Below are positions 1-10,634 of a stretch of DNA of 64,000 bases, one piece after another. The stretch covers positions 3,661,789 through 3,725,788 of the forward strand of contig JAJEKV010000012.1 in assembly GCA_021234155.1 (NCBI GenBank), written 5' to 3'. Both the position numbers and the translations under genes were made by a program. The notes beneath the pieces are model-generated. The model was given only the letters and a program-made list of their open reading frames with translations. It made no database searches and was not told the origin of the DNA. The DNA comes from Isoetes taiwanensis (Eukaryota; Streptophyta; Lycopodiopsida; Isoetales; Isoetaceae). Position 1 is the first letter of the stretch. Each line of letters opens with the position of its first letter.

Positions 1-530
1 CTTTTTTACTGTATATGATATGACGATTTAGAGCAGCTCTTTACGAAGGCAAAAAGCGAGTCTCTTGTAGAAGAATTTGGTACTGGGCAGTTGACTTGAC
101 TCCAAGTGCTAGAGTCAGAAAGGCCATCTGTACCCGTTCCAAGTCTTCCCAAGTGATACGTGATATTACAGCCCCCATGCTTCCACTCTATACTGAAGTA
201 CTGACTCCATCAACATCCTGAAAAAGTGTGACTAATGTGACCAGTGGCAAAGCTCTGCTTGATGGCAGTTGTTTTGTACTACATCGAAAGCCTTCTAACC
301 TGCCATCACACATTGCCTTATACATGTATCCCAATATGTGATAATAGTGAACTCTACTCCTAGATATTCGCATGTTTGAATCACTTCCACATTTTGACCC
401 TGATAAGTGAAGCAAGTTTGTCCCTCTTGCCTCAAAAATAACACTAAAAGAACCTTGGTTTTGGCCAAATTGACATGCATCTTAGTGATTTCACAGAAAG
501 CGCTCAAGGTATCCAGATGCATGCTGCTGC
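1..530 (-). pseudogene. Decayed LINE reverse transcriptase fragment (3' half)
   Basis: On the minus strand this stretch translates in pieces that match the other minus-strand reverse transcriptase in this window (about 5550-6000). Shared landmarks are the region just after the YxDD box (FCEITKMHVNLAKTKVLL here, FCQFTDMRVNLAKTRVLLV there) and the downstream stretch around 60-190. The reading frame is broken repeatedly, so it cannot make an enzyme. The catalytic palm and everything upstream of it are missing, and the fragment runs off the left edge of the window. It is a dead copy of the same non-LTR retrotransposon family as the 4.7-6.4 kb element. Confidence 0.8.
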
Positions 531-539
531 ATACTCATT

Positions 540-1509
540 GGGGTACTATAGACTGAGTTCTATATCATGTGCATATGTCGGCTATTGAATGATATGGTGA
601 GCAAGCCTGACCCCCACCCCTTTCCCCACATGCCACACCGCGATGCTCCCGGGGGGTTCACCTCTATGTAAAGGGGATATGGCATATGCGTTCCAGGGGT
701 CGGGAGAAACCCCTCCGTATACGGCTCGCCCCCCATAGAAACCCCTATGTATACAGTCTGGTGTCGGTGAAAAATAATACTTGATTCCATACTTTTACAC
801 CTAGTCCAATCCCCATTGACCCTACCCTTAGCCGTATTTTGCCAAGTATATGTGGCATTCATTTGGTCATCTTTTTGGGGAAATCAAAACGGAATTGGGA
901 GCGGTATCTAGTTGCAGAGGGAGCAGAAGGATTGATTGGCCTTGTGTTGAATGCAACTAGACGCAGCTTCAATCATTGTTCAGCAGACCCAAACTCCAAA
1001 TTGTTTCAAAAAAAATTCGTATATGGTTCAGACATTATTCATTTTGATATCCAGTTGCTTCTTTACATGCTATGTAATAATGCATGAATGAATGGAACAT
1101 TGAAACCATGTAATAATGTATACATTAAGGTTTGATAATAATGTCATAATGTATACATACATGTATACCATGTTCATAACAATATATAATGTATACCAAG
1201 TTTATAATGTAATACCATGTTCATACAAATAGCATAAGAATGAATGTAATACCATTATAGGTTCTCATATGTTATATAATACCATTATTATTATAATAAT
1301 GATTAATAATAATAATAATAATGAATACCATATTTTAAAAGTTTAGCCAAAGCCAAGAAATAGTGATAGAGAAAAATCATCGAGTTTAGCCAAGTACTAG
1401 AAACTTCAAGCTCCAATTTGAGGGTACTTTAGCCAAACCTATTTTGGCTACACCAAAATATAGGACTAGTAATTTATTCCATGAAGTGAAGAGCATGCAT
1501 TATCTTGTT
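540..1509. other. Non-coding, AT-rich spacer
   Basis: I see no gene. 600-740 is unusually GC-rich with runs of C and G; its origin is unknown. About 1090-1335 is an AT-rich low-complexity block in which the string AATGTATAC and its variants recur, ending in a short TAA/AAT microsatellite near 1305-1325. Confidence 0.5.
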
Positions 1510-1992
1510 TCATTTGCCAAGCCTAATATTAATAACATGTTTCTCGCATGGTGAAACTCTTGTCTGAAAAGTCCAAAGGTCAATTACTAATTTTTGTTGT
1601 TTTCTGCTTAGTTTATCAGACTTGGTTTTCTTTTTGAACATTGACCATGGGCCATCACTAATTTCTGCTATTTTTCTCCTCTGAACTGCTGTAGTCACAT
1701 ATCTTCTATTCAGGTTGAGGCAGTTGGAAGTTCCCAAGCAATTAGCGCCAGGGACAATAGCATATACCATGGCTGAGGTTCTTGCTGTAAGCACATCCGT
1801 CGATCTGGCATACTTATGCTTTGCAAGAGAATTCCTCAAGTTGTTGACTATCTTAGTCATTGTCCCTAATTCTTTCAATTTCAACATTTCAAATTCTGGC
1901 AGCAACTTAGCAACACCTTGAAGAACTTTCCTCTCATTTTTTGAAAGTTTTTGACATACTTGATTAGCATGTTCTGCAATCAACTTCGACAT
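1510..1992 (-). CDS. Unrecognised protein, last open segment of a multi-exon minus-strand gene
   Basis: A 160-codon minus-strand frame starting at an ATG at 1990-1992. The N-terminal part (SKLIAEHANQVCQKLSKNER) looks helical. The C-terminal part (about residues 115-155) carries a basic KKKTKSDKLSRKQQKLV segment followed by DLWTFQTRVSP. I have an impression of similar tails in uncharacterised plant proteins but cannot name a family. The ATG is probably not the true start. Directly upstream is an in-frame TGA (2014-2016), while an adjacent frame from about 2047 to 1970 is open and acidic, and exon-like units lie further upstream (2053-2147, 2256-2387, 2516-2614). Either a frameshift has broken the gene or an intron was missed. 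Function unknown. Confidence 0.4.
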   Translation of the reverse strand: MSKLIAEHANQVCQKLSKNERKVLQGVAKLLPEFEMLKLKELGTMTKIVNNLRNSLAKHKYARSTDVLTARTSAMVYAIVPGANCLGTSNCLNLNRRYVTTAVQRRKIAEISDGPWSMFKKKTKSDKLSRKQQKLVIDLWTFQTRVSPCEKHVINIRLGK

Positions 1993-2052
1993 TTGTTGTT
2001 TTCTTCTCTTTGCTCAAAACATTGACTTCTAGATCCTTGTCATCTTCTATCA

Positions 2053-2147
2053 ATCAGCTTCCCTTGCTCTCTTTCTTGCTCTCTGCTGCCTTCTTTTTTG
2101 TGCACAGATTTTCCTATAGATTAACAAATTCTTCTGTGCTTCAGATT
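2053..2147 (-). CDS. Exon-like segment, basic, same gene as the 2256-2614 exons
   Basis: The right edge is a good acceptor on the minus strand (TTTGCAG before 2147). It continues, in the phase left by the 2256-2387 exon, as a 31-codon open stretch rich in K and R (QKRRQQRARKRARE, nuclear-localisation-like) until a TGA at 2050-2052. No GT donor is visible before that stop, so either the protein ends here or the copy carries a frameshift before the 1510-1992 frame. No function assigned. Confidence 0.35.
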
Positions 2148-2255
2148 CTGCAAATAATGACACTTCTGAAAATTAAGCACTATAATGGAAATAACTTAAT
2201 CACCACAAAGGAAGTCACTTAAGTACTACATCAAAATAGACGTGAAAACAATAAC

Positions 2256-2387
2256 CTGCTTCAATTTTGTCCTGCATGTGCTGATCTTGGATGTCCTCTG
2301 CAGAATCAGAAATTGTACCATCATATGTTGAAAAGTTTGTATCCTCCTCATGTAGTAACAAATTGTCTTCTTTCTGTCTTTCAAATT
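2256..2387 (-). CDS. Exon of unrecognised gene, duplicated unit 2
   Basis: 132-bp segment bounded on the minus strand by acceptor TTTGCAG and donor CAG|GTTATT. In the phase shared with its neighbours it encodes an acidic peptide containing EDTNFSTYDGT, then SAEDIQDQHMQDKIEA. The 2516-2614 segment encodes the same peptide with few changes, and its flanking intron sequence is also similar. Both lengths are multiples of three, so either exon can be duplicated or skipped without changing frame. No family recognised. Confidence 0.5.
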
Positions 2388-2515
2388 CTGCAAATAATAA
2401 AACTTCTGAAAATTAAGCACTAGAATGGAAATAACTTAAACACCAGAAAGGAAATAACTTAAGCGCTACATCAAAATATATTTCTTAAAAAAGATTTGCA
2501 CATGAAAGCAATAAC

Positions 2516-2614
2516 CTGCTTCAACTTGGTCCTGCATGTGCTGGTCTTGAATATTATCTGCAGATTCAACACATGTAGCATCATATGTAGAAAATTTTGT
2601 ATCTTCCACAGCTT
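2516..2614 (-). CDS. Exon of unrecognised gene, duplicated unit 1
   Basis: 99-bp exon-like segment on the minus strand with donor CAG|GTTATT at its left edge and an acceptor-like AG at its right edge. It encodes AVEDTKFSTYDAT, then SADNIQDQHMQDQVEA, closely matching the 2256-2387 exon. The surrounding intron sequence is also shared, so the duplication covered exon plus intron. The upstream part of the gene was not found. Confidence 0.5.
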
Positions 2615-2619
2615 CTGCC

Positions 2620-3265
2620 AATTAAGAACAAATAAATTACAGAACCAAATTCAAAGACACGTGGCTTGCTGAATTACTGATTACCAGGAATGTATTAATA
2701 GCCAAAAGATTGTCCTGGAACATCGGGAGAATGTGTAATATGCTGAGTATATTGAGTACATCCAGCAATTTTGGAAACCAGCCGACCACGTAGCTGCTTA
2801 AATTGCTAGGATTACTCTTCAAGATTATGCAAATTGGACAATAAATTCTTAGGATCAAATCTTATTCTATTCATAGAAATGGCCAAAAGGAATGCACCTT
2901 CCCAATTCACCCGCATTGAAAAACATCTGCAAAAAAAAGAAGCAGCTACATTCTCCCAAACAAATGAAGCTTTGGGAAATTTGCCCGCCAATTCCAAATT
3001 CCAAGCACCACCCGAATAGCTACATATTCGGGATCACTGACATGAACAACAAATCGGCCGATCCTTCAAATTGGTCTAAGATCAAGCGTTCTGGAGGTTG
3101 GAAAAAAATGGCGAGGATGGAAAAAAGAATGATGGGTGAGAGGACGTTACTGATGAAAGTACGTCAGCACCCGTTAATCACCCTATGTCGTGCACTGCTG
3201 AATTGTACACCACCAATAAAAAAAAGTCCCTATTTTTTGTGGTAAGCTTGTCGTACACAAAATCC
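2620..3265. other. Spacer without a supported gene
   Basis: Overlapping short open frames on both strands (2812-3245) show no recognisable domain. It separates the exon-duplicated gene from the LINE endonuclease fragment. Confidence 0.4.
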
Positions 3266-3269
3266 TTGA

Positions 3270-4330
3270 GTGTCCTTAGCCAAAGCATTGTTCTGTGGCA
3301 CTCAGAAGGATTTTGACCAACTATTCAATTTGTTGATCCAAGATGGGAAGATGCAAAATTTCTACTAATTCTTCTATTAGCAGCTCGACGTAAGACTCTG
3401 TCTGGTCGTAATCCAAGGAATGTTGCAGTATGTGGGAGCTAATTTAGTAATGGACCTATATAGGTTGCCATGATACCTCAAATAATGGGTTGGCGATCTC
3501 AATCTACATCCTCATCCCTCATGTTTGTTTCCACTTGCAAATGCTAAGGTATAAGTCTTGCTTTGCCACAAGCACATAATCGACGAGGCTGGGTCCGTTC
3601 CCTAATTCTGAAGTCTACAAATGTAGTGAAAGGAGAATGGTCATTGTGTGAGATCATTGTAAACAAGCAAGTCGAAGATTTTGCACATCTGAAGCAACAG
3701 TTTTCCAAATCCCATGACAGGATGGCACCTATCAGTAGATGTGTGTGGCCAAAAGTCTTCTATTGTCTGGAGCTGCAACAAATAATCTGCCAAAGGGTTG
3801 AGCTTCGTTAGTTGCTCCATTCCTATGTATACGTTAAAATCTCCAACAAGCATTACATGTTCTATGAATGTCATCATACTGTTCGACATATAAATATAGC
3901 ATGTCAACGTTTGAGTGCACTGCGAAGCGCAAATTGGCCGTCCATGGCAAGCTATGATGATAAAAGTTTGAATTTGGATGGAAAAATTATATGCCACAAC
4001 AAAAAGGGATTTGTCATACTGGCTCTGCACTCTTTTACATGTGGAAACCATGTCTGTCTGCTTTATGGAGAGAAACTAAAGTGCCAACGTTTTCTTATAG
4101 TAGCACACAATTCCTCCATGTCCTCGCCTTCCTTTGCAATTATTAAACAGTAAATTGCCCATAGCCTGGCAGATCTACTATTTTTCAACCAACATGTTCT
4201 CATGTTTCCATAATGAAAATGAAGTCGACATCCCTTGTGATGGAGTTCTTGATGTTCCCCTTCTCCCATGTAAACTCACTATAGTTCCAAGAGACCGAAT
4301 ACATGCATAATCTTTACTCAAAACTGGTAA
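3270..4330 (-). pseudogene. LINE endonuclease (APE-type) fragment, decayed
   Basis: Minus-strand translation in several frames recovers an apurinic-endonuclease-like domain of a non-LTR retrotransposon. There is a GNIKN..DVDFIFIMET start (about 4200-4290), the GDFNVYIG motif with the family's catalytic Asp and Asn (about 3825-3850), the LLLQMCKIFDLLVYNDL segment (about 3645-3700), and a DYVLVAKQDLYL tail (about 3545-3580). Stops and frameshifts interrupt it. No reverse transcriptase follows directly downstream on this strand; the closest is the fragment at 1-530, so the two could be remains of one element opened by later insertion or deletion. Confidence 0.7.
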
Positions 4331-4632
4331 TTAATGCGATCCCAGCAACAACGCACCAAGGAGCTCATTAGAGATATTTTGAGATTTCGATTTATCCCAA
4401 AAGGGGCACCCTTGAAATTCCACATCAGCATTTTCTATGAGCCAATGAGGTGAAGGCAATAATTCATTTTATCCCACACTTGCGTGGCACTTTTTTCTTG
4501 TTGAATTTTGTTCCAACCACCATAGCATTAAATATGCAAAATCCTCGGGGCTTCATTAAATTAATCCTCGGCTTCACTAATTTTGAGCCCCAATTAAGGA
4601 GGCTCGATATTCCCTCCATTCCTTATTGCCCT
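4331..4632. other. Spacer between two LINE remnants
   Basis: No gene or repeat recognised. It lies next to the pentanucleotide tail of the 4.7-6.4 kb LINE and may be the insertion-site flank. Confidence 0.4.
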
Positions 4633-4677
4633 AGAATAGAATAGAATAGAATAGAATAGAATAGAATAGAATAGAAT
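4633..4677 (-). repeat. (AGAAT)9 pentanucleotide tract, LINE 3' tail
   Basis: Nine perfect AGAAT units on the plus strand, i.e. ATTCT units on the minus strand. It begins right where the minus-strand LINE 3' untranslated region ends (read on the minus strand: GTCTCCGTGGACGATAAAAT then the repeats). A simple-repeat tail instead of poly(A) is known for several plant and animal LINE groups. Confidence 0.85.
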
Positions 4678-6355
4678 ATGATTTTATCGTCCACGGAGAC
4701 CAACTGGCCTATGGAACCCAAGTACAAAGAGAGAGCAGCAGGCATATTACTACCAGGATTAAAAACCCCCACCAAGGGTTTTCGGGGAAAACCTTAGTAG
4801 CAATAAGGATGCTGACATACCGCCTGATTATATACATAATCACAAGTACGGTGAGGTTAATGCCTGGACGAGGGGGCATAACCGAGTCCAGCGTATCCAT
4901 TACCTCCCTGAGGTAATGATCCTAACAAGCCTACGAGGCCATGCTCGTTAGCTCATGCAAGGCCCTCGATGGGGCACAACTAACCGAGCATACCGAGCCC
5001 GGATATGCTTTGTATCACGGACAGGCCCGGAGGGCTGACTTTCATCCTCAATGGGGCCCCGTTGACGGATCGACAGGACTTTGTCCTCACGCTGCCCCTC
5101 GAATCCATCTCCCTGTCTCAATGCGGAGGTGGTGTGCACCTGTGCGAATGGAAGCAATCACCCTGCGCTTTTTCATGGGTAGATGGGTGCGCAGGTAGTG
5201 GTGTGGGCCCCTCGTGAGCATGGGATTAACCTGCAGTTGTCGATAATTTGCCACCTTGACATGTGACGGAGGCCTCTGCATCCCAAAGCTTGGCCATGAA
5301 GCAAGCATCCAAGTAATCGCTTCAAAGGCGTGGCGCGTTCCTTCGATGTATGCACCGGGTCCACATCGTATTGCTGCGCACATTCCATAGCGAAACCACC
5401 GGGCTTGCTTGTCTTTCCAGCCGGGCTTTGAGTCGCCAAATGGGCCCATCGCCATTTGCCAAAGCAAGGTTGGGCAGCCGGGCTTCATCCATAGCCACCA
5501 CCTTCGGAAGTAAATAAGGTGGCGTTCAGTAAATAGACCCTCAGAATGGAAGGAAGCCTGTCTCCTGGAGCAAGATCTGATATGGGACCGTGGACTTCAC
5601 TCCCAGTGCCCGGGCCAAGAAGGCCTTCTGTACCTGCTCTAGATCGTTCCAAGTGGTGAGGGATATCACTGGCCCCCACACTTCTGCCCCATAGAGGAGG
5701 ACCGGTTCAACCAAGGCCCTCGAACAAGTGTGCCTGGTGACCCCATGCATCTGACTACGCCTTGTATTTGTTGTTTTGCATTGCATACGTGGCTTTCCGA
5801 CTGCAAGAACCCGTAACGATGGATGCATCCCGCTGTGTGGTAGTAGAAAACTCAATGCCCAAATACTTATAAGACTGAGCCACCTCCACTACCTGTCCCT
5901 GGTAAGTGAATGAGGGAAGGCGTGGGTGCCGGGATGATGGGACCAGCAGCACCCTTGTCTTGGCCAAGTTAACTCTCATGTCAGTGAATTGGCAGAAAGT
6001 GTCCAAAGCATCCAGGTGGCGTTGCATGTCCTCTGGGGTATATGCGGCGGGGGCAACATCATCGATATATATGAGTTGCCGGATTATGTGGTGCATCAAT
6101 CGAAGCCTCCCAATGCTCATTAGCCATTCTTCTAGCTGGTCAATGTACAAGCCGAAGAGCGTCGGGGATAGAGGGCAGCCCCGGCGCACCCCAATGCTAC
6201 TAACAACGGGCTCCCCTCACAGTGTGAGACGACCGGAGCAAGCCTCGTATAGTCTGTATATAGCATTCTGCAAGTCGACGGGGGTCCCTAGCTGTCTCAA
6301 TCTGTCCCACAACTTATCCCGAGGCACTGTAAACGCAACTATATGGCCCATTTGA
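4678..6355 (-). mobile_element. 5'-truncated LINE with decayed reverse transcriptase
   Basis: Minus-strand non-LTR retrotransposon fragment. Reading from 6355 downwards: a fingers/palm part (VPRDKLWDRLRQLG, then LYEACSGRLTL with an in-frame TGA), the RT block RRGCPLSPTLFGLYIDQLEE, the catalytic box as YIDDV (about 6060), the NLAKTRVLLV thumb-side block, a conserved LLYGAEVWGPV segment (about 5690), and a C-terminal basic segment KKRRVIASIRTGAHHLRIETG (about 5110-5180). Frames change at about 5755-5860, 5490-5540 and 5090, so it is a pseudogene. The 5' part including the endonuclease is absent, as usual for LINE 5' truncation. About 4680-4940 is the 3' untranslated region, ending in the AGAAT tract. 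Confidence 0.85.
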
Positions 6356-6511
6356 CGGATCTATTGCTAGTTAAACTAAGGCTTTAACCATTAAAAAAAA
6401 AAATGTATTCGGATCAAACTTACTCAAACATAGCATTGCCATTCCCCTTGAAAGACATCTCAAGCAAAATGAAATAAAGATCTATTATCCATATGGCAGG
6501 TTATAAATTAA

Positions 6512-6564
6512 TATATACAAGAAATTTATTGCGGCAGCCAAGGCCGCCGCGAACATTTCTCTTT
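6512..6564 (-). repeat. GC-palindrome terminus, copy A (inverted)
   Basis: Reverse-complement copy of the dispersed motif described at 50720, 54028 and 59124. On the minus strand it reads AGTCGAGAAAGAGAAATG, a GC-rich inverted repeat centred on TT, then ATAAATTTCTTGTATATA. One arm has two substitutions that weaken pairing, so this is the most decayed of the four copies. Confidence 0.75.
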
Positions 6565-8110
6565 CTCGACTCCCTCGAATTTGGGGAAGCGAGTCAGTGC
6601 ATAAGGATATTCATGGACGGCCAAGCAAATATTTCTCTATATTGACTTCCTTATAGATTTGAATTATGGCTAGTAATAATCATTTTAAGAATACATAGGA
6701 TTTAAACCTACAATATTGCCTTGCCAAATGGTTGTCTTCATCAAAAATTTGAAAATTTGAAAATTTCGAACGGGTTCCAAAGCTGCAAATCCTGCAAATT
6801 GAACTTGGGTGTTGCCAAATGGTGGTTGTTGTTTCAAATATGAAAAATCCCACTTTTGAATGGTTTCGAAGCTGCAGATCTAGCAAACCCAACTCAAGTA
6901 TTATGTTTATTGGTGGGGATCTGCGAAAGTGCAATAGGGAATCCTTTTTAGTGGCTAACATTTCATACGTTAACTAGCATTTTAATCAAAACATTTTAAG
7001 GTGGGCCATTGAACCATAGGTCCACTTGGCTGGACCTGGTTGGATGGGACAAACTAAGAGGAAAAACGATAGGAAAAATGTTTTTAGCACATTGCTACAT
7101 ATCGATGAGAGCCGGATCTCGGGACCCCTCATGTTGAAGGTCCTGGCAAGTGTTATTAGGCCGATTTGGATTGGAGGGTCCAAGCCAAATGATTTGAATT
7201 CAGTAATCGTCGCTTGGAGGGCCGATTTGGATGCTCTCTAGCTGCAGATGCTGCTAATGACGATTACTGAATGCATTGTCGCTGAAGAATCACATCAGAA
7301 TCACAATCAAGATCTTACTAAAAACTTTATCGGCACTTAGCATGGATAGCTTAAACTTGCCTTGGAAATGGCAAAAAATGACAATGGATATGAATTTTCC
7401 AAGGGCAGATAATATTCCTTTTTATGATTTTCCCTTAAAGGGTTTTTCCTGAAGGTTATTATTCTTCTATAAAATTTGTGGCCTGAAATTTGTGGCCTGA
7501 AAGTCATGGGCCAATATACATTTTGTGGTTTTTTTCTCAACATCGTTATTCTCAGCATCGCTAAATACTTAGAAGGTTTTCTCGTTGGTTGCTTTTTATG
7601 CAAATAAGTAGGGTTATGCAAAAGTGTTAAGGGCTAATGTTGCTCTGTTACTTTGGCGGAAAATGGCATATTGCTGGAGCTAATCTGATCAACCATTCTC
7701 CAAGTGTTTTGAAGTTGGAATAAAGTTTCGTATTTGCTAGTGGCAGCCGAAAAACAAAGGGATCTAAGGTTTCTTCTACTTTTTCTTCGAGTGATCTAAG
7801 GTGGAGTCTATAAAAAAATATACAAAGCCTTTGGATATTTGGCCCACAGGGACTTTTTGAGGGACTTTTTGCTCTACTCTGCTCTGCAAGCATGGGCAAT
7901 ATGGAAGGTGCAATAAGTAGCTATTTGTGTTAGAGCTGTAAGAGGTATTTTCAACTAGCTTCATAAGGATTTTGGCATGATATTATGGAGTCTAATGATC
8001 ATCCTACTTTGTCTTAATATCTCCTGTTGCTTTATCAATTTGAGCGACAATGGCCTGGTAAACAACACCTCAGCTTATTAAATTTGCCATTTCCACGTCA
8101 AAAAAATTAG
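6565..8110. other. Spacer without a supported gene
   Basis: About 6721-6900 holds two degenerate tandem units of roughly 100 bp (each starting TGCCAAATGG and including an AAGCTGCA.ATC..GCAAA block). The rest shows nothing recognisable. Transaldolase-like coding sequence stops at the donor near 8125; I could not find the remaining C-terminal exons in this stretch. Confidence 0.45.
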
Positions 8111-8125
8111 AGAGCACAATATGAC

Positions 8126-8302
8126 CTTCCCACGAAGAGCTAAAGCTTATTTAGTTCAAATTTGGTCTAGCCTTTTGTCCACACGGCTGATAAAAACTGA
8201 AGCAACACTTGCAACACCTGAAAGATCCTATTGGCCCATTGCCTCCAACCCATCCAAATAAGCATCAATTACAGCTTTATATCTCTTCACAAAAAATATA
8301 AG
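8126..8302 (-). pseudogene. Transaldolase, decayed exon (central barrel)
   Basis: Minus-strand exon bounded by acceptor ATGCAG (8303-8308) and donor GGGAAG|GT (8124-8131). It encodes LIFFVKRYKAVIDAYLDGLE, then DLSGVASVASVFISRVD, then ALALRGK, which is the central part of transaldolase, the pentose-phosphate enzyme that moves a three-carbon unit between sugar phosphates (plastid or cytosol in plants). Three in-frame stops (TAG, TGA, TAA) lie between these blocks, so the gene is dead. The matching upstream exon is at 14564-14748, beyond the inserted LINE. The family identification rests on the conserved ISVNV-LIF and SVASxFxSRVD strings. Confidence 0.8.
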
Positions 8303-8320
8303 CTGCATTGGAGAAACTAT

Positions 8321-8338
8321 AAGTATTAATAAATCTCA
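8321..8338 (+). repeat. Target-site duplication of the LINE, left copy
   Basis: AAGTATTAATAAATCTCA, repeated exactly at 14508-14525. It marks the left boundary of a complete LINE insertion and the pre-insertion sequence of the transaldolase intron. Confidence 0.9.
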
Positions 8339-8357
8339 AACTTAGAGCGGCGTATAG

Positions 8358-10599
8358 ATGGACGAAGGCGCAGTTAAGGAGGTGGCTGTCGGAGGTCGGC
8401 CTGGGTCCGACCCAGGTAAGAACAACGGGGGACCAGGGCCCCCGATTCGCCTTGCCATCGGCAGTCTAGGCTGGTCCACAGCCATCCGGCAGACTCCAGG
8501 GGTCTGCATATCGCCCCCAGCCGATGGGGCCTCCAACAAATCGGCTTCAAAAATTGGGGCTTTTGCCCAGCACGAGGTAAACCATTTCCTTAGTTTATCA
8601 GATAAGAATCCAGGCCCATTTGCAGCCACCCCAGCTTCACATAGTATTAATCATTCCCCAAAGGGCAATGGAGTAGGTAAGGTATCAGCAAGGGAAGACC
8701 TGACCTCTAAGGCAAGTGTGAGTGCCATCGGTGCTATCCGAAAACTGAAATCTGCAATGTTAGGGGCAGGGGTAAGAGATAGTGCAGGAGGGCAGAAAAA
8801 ATTCACACAACCTTGCAGATCAGTTTCACCAATGGAAGCTTCACAGATGGAAGAAGCATCCATGGAAGTGTCACATATGGAAGAAGCAGAAACAGAAGCA
8901 AACGAGAAAGAGCTGGAAGAAAATGAAAAACTAGCAGAGATGAAGCACAAATCTGTAGGTTTGGGAGGCGCTACAATGGAAGAGAAATGGAGTGCAGTGA
9001 GTATCACAAATGGGGGGATATCTCATGAAAGCATAGGGGCTAAAAAACTGTCTCCACAAACTACCGATACTACAAAAACTCCAACTCAAGAAGGGCATAA
9101 CAATACTGCAAATATAGACTCAGCGAGTGGCGCTGCAAGGAGTAATGCAAGGCAGGCTTGGAAAAACAACGACACTATAGCAAGGGTTAACAAGCCTAGA
9201 TTTTCAGAGTGGATAAAGAATAAGGTACCAACAGAGACTGCCAGGAGTTTGAGAGTAGATGCAGCACTTAAAATAGTAGAAGCAAGGTTTTGCTCAAGAC
9301 CTGGGCAAATTGAACAAAGTTCAACTTGAAGAAAATGGAACTGAAAGTGCTGGAAATATGGAAGTAGACGAGGAGTCTAACTATCCAATAGCAGAGATAG
9401 ATCATGGTATGCACGTAAAAGTGGTGGAGAACCTGGTATCACGATCTGTCATTGGTTTCTTTACAGGAGGATTCCTGGACCTCCGAAAACTGGAATACTG
9501 GCTCTCAGCACACCTGAAGAAATTAGGCCTACCTCAACACGAATCGCTAAAGGCACTGGGAAGTAACTTCTTTCTCATTCTTTTTGATAGCGAAGCAGTG
9601 GTAGATAAGATGGTGTCCCGCGCAGTAGACTCATTCATGGGAGAGTACATTTTATATCAATATTACTCACCTGGCTTCTCTCCCCATCAAATCTCGGCCA
9701 TCAAAATTCCGTGTTGGTTAGAGATCGAACACTTACCTCCAGACATGTTGGTACCTGAATTCTTAAAGGTCATTGCTAACACAGTAGGAGCATATATCTC
9801 ACATTCCATCGCCAAAGGACCAAAGATTTGTGTAGCAATACCGGCAACGTCAGGCATACCTAAAGGGGTGGTAGTTAAGAGTGGCAAATGCTCTTTCAAG
9901 TTCCCCCTAAAATTGACCAATAGATGGGAAATATACATAATGTTTCCGGACATAAAGATTGAAGGACTAGAAGAGAACCCCCAAGTCAGGTCTAGAAAAG
10001 CTGGGACTCCTCAACAACAAGCTCCGACTGGCCTTAATGATCCTCCCACGTCCAATGGTGCACCAGTTAGCCATCCCATCACTCAAGTAAGTTTCACCCC
10101 ATGTGCCCCTGGCCAGGGAGGTGAGAATCACTGCTCCAACATCGTGGGAAAGCTAGCTAATGAATCGACAATACAGCCCAGTAATCTCATAAGTTTACCA
10201 AAAGCAGACGATCAGTCATGGGAAGTGGTAGGTTCCAAACAAAAAGGGAGGACTAGGAACATTGCTCGGAGGAGCGGAGCACTCCGGTCAAAACCTCTTC
10301 CCCAGGCATCTCTGAGTACTCACATTGCTCTAGGAGCAAAAAATCTTTTCTCTCAGTACATTCTGGAAACAACAAACACAGAGAAGGGAACGCTTTCTGA
10401 AGCGGAAGGAGGGATTGGGAGAGATATAGTGGTATATGGGGAATTGGATGAAATAGAGAGAGTCATTCCCCCAAACAAAAATAAGTGGGCGGATCTAATG
10501 GAAGAGGAGGATATGGTGGATGAAGATCCCCCTACTCTAACAGGGAAAAAAAAACAAAAAGGTAACAAGCACAAGTCTAGAAGAAGAAGGGCTGGATAG
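8358..10599 (+). pseudogene. LINE ORF1 (nucleic-acid-binding, DUF4283-like), one frameshift
   Basis: Two open segments: 8358-9329 (323 codons, ATG at 8358 shortly after the element start) and 9310-10599 (430 codons) in the next frame. They overlap by 20 bp near 9310-9329, so a single one-base change most simply explains the break. The first half is low-complexity with Gly/Pro-rich and Glu-rich stretches (about 8370-8470 and 8830-8950). The second begins with the DUF4283-type fold (VENLVSRSVIGFFTGGF about 9424-9474, then KIPCWLEIEHLPPDML about 9703-9750), typical of plant LINE and gag-like RNA-binding proteins. It ends in a lysine/arginine-rich tail (KKKQKGNKHKSRRRRAG). I see no CCHC zinc knuckle. 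Confidence 0.85.
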
Positions 10600-10634
10600 C
10601 ATGAAAAGGAAAAAGGGTCCGGAAACATCTCTTT

